Shown here in pieces: positions 22,227-30,816 of a DNA stretch of 64,000 nucleotides. Source of the stretch: Symsagittifera roscoffensis (Eukaryota > Xenacoelomorpha > Acoela > Convolutidae); the NCBI RefSeq assembly GCF_963678635.1, contig NC_087062.1:3993556-4057555 (forward strand), given 5' to 3'. The notes under the pieces are model-generated. The model made no database searches and had not been told where the DNA came from. It saw only the letters and a list, made by a program, of their open reading frames with translations. The stretch's first letter is position 1, and each line of letters begins with the position of its first letter. A program made the translations under genes and the position numbers.

Positions 22227-22916
22227 TTGATGTTTAGCAAAATGGAATATGACCCAATTTTAAACTGGAACTATAGAAATGCAGACCCAGCACCAGAGGA
22301 GTTTAAAACAAAGCTGCCTCTCAGGAAGAAACAACGGAAACCTGTAGCAGTTCAATCTTTGTCAATGGACGACGGGTTAAATAAGAACCCTCGCAAATTT
22401 CCCAGTTTAGCCCAAAGATTGGAGCTGCAGAAGTGCATAGAAACCAAATTGGATACTGAAAATCCAAAATATCTAACGAGTTTAAAGTACTCAATAAAGG
22501 ATAATTATAACAGATGGAAACTAGCATCGTTCATTGAAGTCGTCAACTCAACGACAATGGAAAAGGCGATGATGCCTATCGATTTCATAACCCAGCCAGA
22601 AGTGGTTATAATGAACGAAAACAACTTCTGGAAATTAAAGAAGAGGGAGGAATACGGCTACATCCTCAAGGCAGGACGCACGCAAGTCACCATCCCGTTC
22701 GAGGGAATAACTGCTTTTCCGAAACACGTAAAAAACAGACAGGAAGAACAGGACGACATTCAACAACTTACGGACGGAATGAGCAGACTACGAATCAAGA
22801 ACAAAATTAAAAAGAAGAAAATCGTGAAGTTGCAACAAAAACTCGAGGCTTCACAGAGGAAGATAGCGATCCTCAGATCATACAACGTGGAGCTAGAAGC
22901 CGGAAGGAAGCTCTAG
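22227..22916 (+). CDS. 229-aa ORF of unknown function next to the 3' LTR
   Basis: No family is recognised. The frame is open for 230 codons in a stretch clearly less AT-rich than its surroundings, and composition is protein-like throughout (aromatics, prolines, charged runs). The last about 50 residues (with IKNKIKKKKIVKLQQKLEAS) look like a basic coiled coil. It lies 149 bases before the right LTR, the slot where env or accessory genes sit in LTR elements, but there is no signal peptide or membrane segment. It may be a captured host sequence or an accessory protein. Confidence 0.6.
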   Translation: MMFSKMEYDPILNWNYRNADPAPEEFKTKLPLRKKQRKPVAVQSLSMDDGLNKNPRKFPSLAQRLELQKCIETKLDTENPKYLTSLKYSIKDNYNRWKLASFIEVVNSTTMEKAMMPIDFITQPEVVIMNENNFWKLKKREEYGYILKAGRTQVTIPFEGITAFPKHVKNRQEEQDDIQQLTDGMSRLRIKNKIKKKKIVKLQQKLEASQRKIAILRSYNVELEAGRKL

Positions 22917-23049
22917 ATAAAACCTAACTTATCTTTATAACTTTTTCATTTGATGTTCTTTTTAAAATTTGATAACTATAGTATTTAACCATTAAAGTGT
23001 TTAAATTTTCACCATGGTAACTGTAAGAATCGAACAGCTTAATTTTGTA

Positions 23050-23063
23050 AAAAAAGGGGTGAG
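23050..23063 (+). promoter_or_regulatory. Polypurine tract of the gag-protease element
   Basis: It reads AAAAAAAGGGGTGAG immediately before the right LTR, a purine run in the expected place for plus-strand priming. Confidence 0.7.
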
Positions 23064-23064
23064 T

Positions 23065-24214
23065 TGTAGTATTGAGAAATACTACACAAACAAAAAACCA
23101 TTGTCTTAATTGTTTATTTAACGACCCAATTCTAAATTGGAGCGTGCCATTTAAATTAAAGCCTCTTTTCACTAAATCAGATTTTGACTGATTTACTCTT
23201 ATTAGGACTATAAAATCTTGTTTTGAAAATCCACTTCTTTTTAAATACCTCTCCAATTTTTCTCATTTTTTCATGCTCAATATTTTAAAAGGGCGGCGAT
23301 TATTAATACGTCCCTTTTAACTTAACTTGAAACAAACTGGATAAATATTTAGCAGTCTTGCCGGCTGCACTGAAATTCTCCTTGCTTTGATTAAGCAGAG
23401 GTGCACCTGCAATATGATGCATCAGAGAGAGTAATATGAATTTTTAATAAGACAAACTGAAGGCTGCGGTTTTTATCAAAGGGGACTAATAAGTTAAAGA
23501 TATTTGATTTGAAAAAATCAAATAAAAACTAGTTGAAAATTCCCTTATCAGAAAGGGAGAACAAAGGAGCAGGTGAAGCCTGAATAATTAAAGATTGAAT
23601 CAGCCGCCGGTTTATGCTTACGAGCAAAAGAACTGGTCTGAAATCTTCAGTGTTTCATTTTGCTCAGTAAGCAGCAAGTTAGATCTCTTCAGTCAGACCT
23701 TTTCAAAATAAATAATTTTTCTTTTCTGCCTTTACAATAAAATTAAACTAGCCTTTTTTCACAAATAAAATAGAGAATAAATTCTGATTTAAAGTTCGAT
23801 AAAATTATAAATCGAGATACTCGAGAGACCACACCTGAGGAAGTCTACACTACAAGTACCCAAAGGACTACGGCAAAGACGATTCAGACGACCCAACCAG
23901 AAGTGCTGACTTGGACAAAATCAAGGGCAACCATACATACTAATCAGCCACCGACCTTAGTAAGAAGATAAAATATTGATGAACAAAATAAGATTAGCTC
24001 AACCTCCCCTCATAGGTATATTTCTTTAAGCTGTTCGATTCATTTATATAATCTAATAACCCAGTGCTTTGTATCTAAATACTAATTAATTCATACTTTT
24101 TCTAACTATTGTTTCTACTCTTCTTTTTGTCAAGACAATTTGACGATCTAAGGCGAGACTTATAATTTAGGATAAAATTACTAAGCATTCAACCAGCAAT
24201 GAAAGCTTAGTAAA
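23065..24214 (+). repeat. 3' LTR of the gag-protease element (1150 bp, long form)
   Basis: It matches the left LTR at both ends but carries an extra 857 bases (23133-23989) in the middle. Either this is the full LTR and the left one has lost its centre, or something inserted here. No terminal repeats or clear target duplication mark the extra block, so I favour deletion in the left LTR. Confidence 0.78.
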
Positions 24215-24647
24215 GATGGAATCTAATTCTCATTGTATGGAACTTATGGACGAAGCAATGCGACGTATAATATGCAGTAGAGGCCTGCTATATGGGAAGG
24301 TTGATGCAATACCTATCAAGCTAACAATCAACAAAATTTCAGGGCGGCATATCTTGCACCGACGAAACTTTATAACAACACATTTTAAAAAAACACTGAT
24401 CTAACAGACACACAATGCACGCCTCAGAGTTAAGCCCCAGTCCAGAACTAAAAAAGGGCAAAGGGAAACTTTAATCAAGTGAATCTATAGAAAGAATTTT
24501 TTGGCTCTTATCGAAAAACAAAGTAATCTTAACACAAGCTTGAAATTGTTTATCAAAAACGAGGAAAATACAATTGCAATTCATGTACGAAAACACCAGA
24601 TTGCTACGCAAGTCAAGTCTGAAGACGATGAACCAGTATCCGAAGCT
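24215..24647. other. Spacer; no gene recognised
   Basis: It starts with the target duplication GATG. Two short open frames (24216-24404 and 24501-24686) show no domain, and the second runs into the foldback element. Confidence 0.4.
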
Positions 24648-25503
24648 ATAGCAAAACCAATTCCAACCTACGCAATGGCAAAATGAAAATCCAAATTGAA
24701 ATCATTGACGGGGGCGTTCAACAGTGCCGAAGTACTACAGTGCCGAAAAAGGCGGGAAATTTTCAGAATAATTTACACGCATTTTCTAAAGAGCGGGAAA
24801 TTACTGACGCTAATTATCAAAGATAACCACTCCAATTTTGGCGCCAATATGTCTGCAACTGCAAAATAAACAATTTTTTTGGCGCAAAAACGTGTAAGTT
24901 GCAAACTTTCTTGCTCAAAATCTTAAAGTTTTACTTACGATTGTAAATGATCGCTGTTTAATTTTTGATTGCCACACTTAATATGTTGAAATTTGTTCAC
25001 AATTTGGGCACTGTTGAACAAAATTTTCATTTTCGGCACTGTTGAACAAAGTTTTCATTTTCGGCACTGTTGTACTTCGGAACTGTTGTACTGCCCCTGA
25101 TTGACCAATACAAAAAATATTTTAGAGAGAAATTATCTACTAAAAGACATTTGACAAGAACTTGAAGCGAAACAAACCGAAGTCTGCACCACATTTTTTC
25201 AACAACCTTATGAGCACTGGTAAAGTTTTGAATGTCATGACAGAGCTGACTTCTTTTTTCTAAAAGAGCTTGTCATTTATACGGACAGTAGAGTATGAGT
25301 GTTTGTTTTACGATTTGGCATTTGGCAGTCTGTATAAATGACAAACTCTTTTGAAAAAGTATCTCAGATCTTCAATTACCCTCGAGGTTTTACAGGTTTC
25401 GGTATTCCTACTTTGAGTTCTTGTCAAATTTTTTGCCAGGAAATTTCTCTTCTTGTATTGGTCAATCTTATTTCATTTTTATGCCATTGCATCTTTTTGC
25501 TAT
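24648..25503. mobile_element. Foldback/MITE-like element interrupted by another element
   Basis: The left arm (24648-24708 continued at 25105-25166) is an imperfect inverted copy of the right arm (25400-25503). Matching blocks include ATAGCAAAA, GCAATGGCA, ATTGACCAATACAA and TTTGACAAGAACT. An inner inverted repeat (GAGCTTGTCATTTATAC against GTATAAATGACAAACTC) lies between. There is no coding capacity. The left arm is split by the 391-bp element at 24709-25099. Confidence 0.7.
24709..25099. mobile_element. 391-bp terminal-inverted-repeat element nested in the foldback arm
   Basis: The left end CGGGGGCGTTCAACAGTGCC and right end (reverse complement CAGGGGCAGTACAACAGTTC) are inverted repeats of about 40 bp that continue through CCGAAGTAC and CAGTGCCGAAAA. 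The 5-bp duplication ATTGA flanks it (24704-24708 and 25100-25104). The right end holds extra copies of TTTTCGGCACTGTTG. It is non-coding, and the superfamily is not assigned. Confidence 0.75.
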
Positions 25504-25822
25504 GATTTTTTATATATAAGCTTGCTTTAGCAGCACTAACCAAGAATAAGTATGCAATACTGTGCTCAGACAAAACAATTCAAACACAGATCGAAAGGGC
25601 AACCAGGATGTTGCACAGCTTTCTGGGCTCGTATGGTTGTGATGCACATGAATGGAGACGAGTTATAAACCATTTTTGTCGGCAATGAGCTTAACTCGCA
25701 AAATAGTTACAAAATTCACCCGAAGCTTTTTACCGTGGATCTCAAAATAACACTTCTGAAACAAAACAACGCATGCGAGTTGAAAACACAGTTGAAGAAC
25801 CCTGAATTTAGGCCCGTTGATT
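25504..25822. other. Spacer; nothing recognised
   Basis: This is AT-rich sequence between the foldback element and the tail of the LINE fragment, with no supported feature. Confidence 0.4.
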
Positions 25823-26860
25823 CTAATAATAATAATCATAATAATGAATTCAGAGTAATAAAACTCCAGGGGTAATAACCCCAAGTACACATTTACAGAA
25901 TGAGTGCTTGCATAGAAGAGCCATGCGCTGAGCAGTTTGTACAGTCGCAGTTTAGCCGCCACGTGCAAGGGTTGTTATCGTCGTACAGTTGGGTGAAGAA
26001 GGCCCAAAAAAGAGAAGTCAGTTTTGTTCTAAGTCCATCGCTGTCGTGTTTGGCCTGGAATGTAGTTGAGCACCCAAGAGACACCTTTTTTCTGAACAGC
26101 TTCTTTTGACTTCAAGTCGCCTTTGTTGAGATAGACTGCTTGAGAACCATATGTAAGGATTGGTAAAATGTAACCACAGTAAAGCGCTAGTTTTGTATAA
26201 GTTGAAGCTGAGTTTGAGGTGTTTCGCTTGATAGAAAAGAATGCTCGAACAGTTTTCTCACAGCGCGATTTGGCGTGGTTGCTCCAGGAAAGTTTCCTGC
26301 TGATTAAAATCCCAAGATCGTTTTGAGTCTCGATGGTGTCAACAAGTTCAGTGCCGATATAAACTTCGCAATCTCCTTTTATGTTCAATATTTTACATTT
26401 ACTTGAGTTGAATTTCTTGAGTTACATTTACTTGAGTTTTCTTCACACCAGGTACTGAGTCTATTTAGACAGGCTTGGAGCGACGTGCAGTCAGATGAAA
26501 TCATTTTGTAGTCATCGGCGAAGCCGAAGGGCTTTGTTTGTTCGAGGTGAGGAGGCAGGTCGTTGATATAAATAAGAAATAAAAGAGGTCCCACGATCGA
26601 GCCTTGAGGTACTCCACTGTAGATGGGCAGAGGGTCAGAGAGGCTACTACCGACTCTCACTCGTTGAACGCGTCCGGTGAGATAGCTTTGTACGAGTTTG
26701 TAAATTTTGGCTCGAAAACCAAGTGCCCAAAGCTTCTCGAGAAGTCTGCCGTGGCAAACTGTATCGAAGGCCTTTTCGAAGTCGATGTACGCAACGTGAA
26801 GCTCTCCTGCATCTTGTACTTTGTCATAGACATGATCGAGTGAAATTCAAACAAACTCAA
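25823..26860 (-). pseudogene. 5'-truncated LINE (non-LTR retrotransposon) RT fragment
   Basis: On the minus strand the RT reads with YIDFEKAFDTV (the catalytic Asp region), SGVPQGSIVGPLLFLIYIND and FADDYK, which together are typical of a non-LTR RT. It then continues with the post-RT segment DLGILISRKLSW. A frame break near 26390-26430 comes from a small duplication of the CTCAAGTAAATGTAA unit. The 3' end carries a GGGGTAATAACCCC hairpin (25869-25882) and an irregular ATT/TAA-type tail (25823-25846). The 5' part of RT and all of ORF1 are absent, the usual result of incomplete reverse transcription. The clade is probably Jockey/CR1-like, but this is not certain. Confidence 0.85.
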
Positions 26861-26999
26861 GATCGAGTGCAATGCTTGAGAAGTAAACTCAAGATACTTG
26901 ACTCGAGTTATCCACTTCGCCTGTGTGGGATGCAATTGTGACAGAAGTGTGGGATCCAATTTCCTATTCGATTTAAGTTCGCAAACCAGTTAAAAGTTT

Positions 27000-27407
27000 T
27001 GAGTTAGGACCGAGGTTTAACTCATAGAGTAATTTCGGATAGGGTACACCGTCTGCTCGTCACGCTATCTTATTTTCGGCCGGATAGATTCGTGCAACTT
27101 CTTAGTCTAATACCGATCCTAATCTTACTCTTATACTATCTAGTCTCAGGTTGTTTAACTAGTCTCTGCTAGGCTCAATAGATCTAGGGTATACTGGTTT
27201 ATTGCGGCTGCTGAAGTGCTCGGGAGAGTCCAACTAATTTCTAAGTTAAATTCAAATCTCTCTGGTGCTGAAATTACAAGTAACTTCAGCACTTACAAAT
27301 AAGTGGGTTGTTAGTTAGATGGATCATGATTGGTTAATATTAAATACTTTACATTGGTAAAACATTTAATTTATCCAATCATAAAATATAGTTTAGATCA
27401 GGTTCCA
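27000..27407 (-). repeat. 3' LTR of the giant element (408 bp)
   Basis: It starts TGAGTTAGGACC and ends CAGGTTCCA on the plus strand, and by eye is identical to 45495-45902. Diverged relatives lie at 3000-3377 and 60991-61381. Confidence 0.97.
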
Positions 27408-29016
27408 CCCATCCGGGTTTTACAGAGTTTTTTTGAACAGTTCTTTTGTAGTTCAAGGATGGATGATGGACGTTGGTATTTGGCGAACATCATTTTTCTT
27501 TTGTTTCCTTTTTGTTAAGGAAGTTCCAGGAATCTGGAATTGAGGACACAAGACGTTGTGTTCTTCTTGTGACAACGACTGAGTCTCTGCAACAGCATCA
27601 ATTCTGGTTTCAGAATGGTTGGCTATGTCAGGTTTTTCTGTTCTTTGGATAGAACTTCTTTTGTGTTTGGTCTAGCTCGGGAATGGCGTGGAGGTTGTGC
27701 GTGGAGGGGATGCCTGGCTACTCGGATCTGTACGTATACTTGAACATCGAGGTGGTCATTGGTCTAGTTCAATGAAGTCCTTTTCTGCGAAGTCAAGTCG
27801 TACTCTAAATCCTTTGAGTTGTGATTGTGAGCGGCATATCGATTGTAGTTGGTCATTCTCTCTCGAGTGTAGTGAGGTCGTCTTGTCTTTTGATGTTCGT
27901 CCTTGGTGTTGTATTCTGATCTATATATTGCATCATGTGATTTTACATTTTATAAAACTTTTATTAATTTAATATTTTTTAATTATGATTTTAGTTAGTT
28001 GTTTTCACAAAAGCTTTTTGTTTTAGTTTGGTTATTTTGAAGAGTTACTCACCCTTGAGTAGCTCTTATTAAAAATAAAGGTGTGGTCACAAAGCGTGGA
28101 TGTAGCGCGGTGGGTTAGGCCGGCTATAGAGCATGCTCAGGACGTCCTTTCCTGGTGGGTTAGGCCAGGTGTGGGAGTATGATTTCATGCGGTTTTTGTG
28201 AGGGGTCCTGTTATGTGACAACGTTTTATGTTGGGTTTGTTGTGGTCTTACTTATGTCTTGTTGGTTATGTACTTTTTCCAAAAAGCAAATTGTTTGTGT
28301 TATGGGTTTGTCTTTCGACTTTTTTGTGTTTTATTATTTCTTTCTAAGACTTTGTAATAGTCTTCAAAAGAATAAATTATCCAGTTTTAAACTGGGTTAA
28401 TCCGGTTTGGGTACCGTTGGTTTCCTTTTCTTAGTCATGCTGTTATTTTATGATTTGTGGTATTTAGTAAGCTGCGTTGGTTAGTTTTGTTTAGTATATG
28501 ATTCCTTTCCAACCGGGTTAAAGGAAAGTTTGAAACTTGTTATTATTTGTTAGAGTTGTTGAGTGTGAAAACTTGAAACTGAAATTCATTATTTTAAACA
28601 ATTCTTCGTGGGCGAGCTGTGCGAGTGTGGATAGAATTTCTGTGCGAATGAATGAAAATATCAAAAGGTTAGTACTGTAATTGCATTTTATTAATTTACT
28701 GCATAGAATTTGGAAATTTACTGCTAGTAATGGGAGAATTTTAAGATACAAATTTTCATCATATGTAGATTTACTGCTTTTTAGGGGAAAATTTTATAAA
28801 TTAATTTACTGCATTGGTATTATATTTATTGAATTGTTGGTGCAAAAGTTAAAAGGTTCTTAAACAGTTTTGAAGAAGTTTGCTATTTTTTATTTTTCTT
28901 TTGTGAATTTTTCAGATGATCGAAGATGAAGGCTAAAAATCTAAAGAAAACATGAATAAAGAATGGTGAGTTTTTCTATATTTTAATTAGTTAGTAATAT
29001 TCATTTAATTCATACT
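27408..29016 (-). other. 3' region of the giant element, mostly non-coding
   Basis: About 1.6 kb separates the last large ORF from the 3' LTR. A strong splice donor (CAG|GTAAGT on the minus strand, intron side at about 29012-29017) starts it. A TTTCAG acceptor-like site lies near 28571-28576. The part at 27420-27980 is less AT-rich and holds a 61-codon open frame (27764-27949, with ERMTNYNRYAAHNHN), then another open stretch in the same frame after a single TAG. These could be a 3' accessory exon, but support is weak. The tract before the LTR (GGATGGG) is the likely polypurine site. Confidence 0.5.
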
Positions 29017-29022
29017 TACCTG

Positions 29023-30816
29023 TTAGTCGTCGGGGAAAAAACCGTGGGGGAAGATATCGTGAATTAGTTCTGAAGTTGTTAGTAGTTTAGCTAAGATGCG
29101 GATGATATTTTTAGTTTGAAGCAGTGGCCAAAGCAATTGAAGTGCCTTAATAGTGGTTAGTTCTTCAGTGCCTACTGCAAACTCATAAGGTGTGTTTTGG
29201 ATTAAGTTATATAATTTGTGGTTAAATTTAGTGTTGTGGATGAATTCTAAAATTGGGATCTCTATAGGCTGTACAAACTCGTGCGGGATAAGGAAGGGTC
29301 GGGATTCTTCGGCGTTGAAGGTCTTGGTGATGGGGCAGAAAATGTACATTTGGGTTATGGGGTCATAATTACGAAGAATACCATGAAGGTTAGTGTCTTT
29401 AATACAATATGTGAAATTTAGGAAATACGGTGAAGTGTATTTTGAATTGATGAATTGAAAGCGATGGTGTGGTTGTCTAGAGGGTGTGTGAAGGTCAAAG
29501 TGATTTTGGATGAAACGATAGTAACTGTATGTATGTGTTTGTTTAGTTCGCAACATAATATCGTGTGAGCAGTGTAGATCTCTTTCGTGTGGTGCAAGGA
29601 AATGAAAGGTTAGTGAAAAGATTTGGAAGCGTTCTTTAAAACTTTCGTACGCTTGTGTGCTTGTTAGTGCTTCTGAAATAATGTGATCAAACTTTCGGTC
29701 GAAGATGTTTAGTGTAAATACATATGGTGTCTTGATGAAAAATTTCTCGGTGATTTGTGGGTTAGCGAAGCGATCGTCGTCTAAGAATTGATCTTGGTTA
29801 GCTCTGATGATGTTGTGATCGTAGTATTCTAGTGTATATTCATTAGCTCTAGGTGCAGTGTGTATTTTTAGTGATTTTTTATATCCAACGTAAGTAAATT
29901 GTCTAGCGGTGAGTGGTGTAGTTAGTCGATATAGCATGTCTTTGTTTCGGTCTATATCGATGGAAGTGTTGGTTAAAGGTAAGCAAAGAGGGTTAGTGAA
30001 ATGATAGTATGAGGTCCAAGAGAGAGTGGGCATTAAAACGTATTCGTCTACAAAGTTGCGTGTTTCGTTAGCGTCATGAGGGGTGTTTAAGGTGTATTGT
30101 GGAAATGAGGGTAAAGTGATGGCTAAAAATTCTCTAGTGTTAGTATGTTGGGGGTGGTTGATGTATTCACGGGCTGTTCCTGGTTTTGCTGGGAAAGGGT
30201 GGTTGGGGAACTTTCTTTTAAAAGTGCGGTAAGCTCTATTAGTGTTGAGTGAGGATTCAGTTGATGTGGATGATGGTGCTAATGATTCGGTATAATTTGA
30301 AGAGGGTGTAGGGGGATTGGATGAATTGGTAGTGGAGGAGATTTGGTTTATGGTCGGGGTGTTAAGGTGGTAGGGTTGTTGTTGGAGGGTAATAAAATTG
30401 TCTAGCTCTGGGGAGATTCGGGGGGTGTCTGGAGATGATTGGTCAGAATGGTATGAGGAATAGGTTGGGGTAACTTGGGAAGCATAAGAGGGTGTAGGAG
30501 TGATGGGGTCAGGGTTATTTGACAATATGGGTTGAAAAGGAGGTTGAGAAAAATGAGAAGGGTTATGGAAATTATTGGATGGAGATGGTTCTGAGTCGGC
30601 AAATTCGTCGGGGGTTTCAATATTCGGGTTATTTAGTTGTGAGATGGAGTATAAAACTGAAATTTGTGAGTTAGTGTCGGAATTCATGCCTGATGTTACA
30701 TTGCTAGATGGAAAATCGGGTGGCGGAAAAGCAAAAAGTGGTATTATTGGGATTGAAGAGGTAAGGTTGGTTGGATGGGAATTTGATCGATGGAGTGATC
30801 CAAGTTGGCGGCTCAT
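29023..30816 (-). CDS. 597-aa protein of unknown function following the envelope gene
   Basis: The ATG overlaps the envelope stop in the tetranucleotide ATGA (30813-30816), which suggests termination-reinitiation. Residues about 1-200 are low-complexity and rich in Pro, Ser, Thr and Asn. Residues about 200-597 look like a folded domain rich in aromatics (for example YVLMPTLSWTSYYHF and LTFHFLAPHERDLHC). I see no signal peptide and no clear membrane span, and no known family is recognised. A splice donor lies a few bases after its stop. The strong open frame within an intact element argues it is made. A structural (matrix or assembly) or regulatory role would be a guess. Confidence 0.85.
   Translation of the reverse strand: MSRQLGSLHRSNSHPTNLTSSIPIIPLFAFPPPDFPSSNVTSGMNSDTNSQISVLYSISQLNNPNIETPDEFADSEPSPSNNFHNPSHFSQPPFQPILSNNPDPITPTPSYASQVTPTYSSYHSDQSSPDTPRISPELDNFITLQQQPYHLNTPTINQISSTTNSSNPPTPSSNYTESLAPSSTSTESSLNTNRAYRTFKRKFPNHPFPAKPGTAREYINHPQHTNTREFLAITLPSFPQYTLNTPHDANETRNFVDEYVLMPTLSWTSYYHFTNPLCLPLTNTSIDIDRNKDMLYRLTTPLTARQFTYVGYKKSLKIHTAPRANEYTLEYYDHNIIRANQDQFLDDDRFANPQITEKFFIKTPYVFTLNIFDRKFDHIISEALTSTQAYESFKERFQIFSLTFHFLAPHERDLHCSHDIMLRTKQTHTYSYYRFIQNHFDLHTPSRQPHHRFQFINSKYTSPYFLNFTYCIKDTNLHGILRNYDPITQMYIFCPITKTFNAEESRPFLIPHEFVQPIEIPILEFIHNTKFNHKLYNLIQNTPYEFAVGTEELTTIKALQLLWPLLQTKNIIRILAKLLTTSELIHDIFPHGFFPDD

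Larger units (their letters stand above)
15113..24214 (+). mobile_element. Gag-protease LTR element lacking RT and integrase (non-autonomous)
   Basis: LTRs at 15113-15407 and 23065-24214 share their starts (TGTA....GAGAAATACTACACA) and ends (GCTTAGTAAA) and are flanked by the 4-bp duplication GATG (15109-15112 and 24215-24218). A primer site lies two bases inside the left LTR and a purine run (AAAAAAAGGGGTGAG) just before the right LTR. Inside are a 2.3-kb leader, two related short ORFs, gag, protease in the -1 frame, then about 1.8 kb without coding potential, and a 229-aa ORF of unknown function. No RT, RNase H or integrase is visible, so mobility would need enzymes in trans. Confidence 0.85.

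Noticed and set aside
23133..23989. A separate mobile element inserted in the right LTR
   Set aside because: I found no terminal repeats and no convincing target duplication at its edges, so loss from the left LTR is the simpler view, though not proven.
27688..28400. Plus-strand frames inside the 3' region of the giant element
   Set aside because: No domain or signal is visible, and transcription of the element runs in the other direction.
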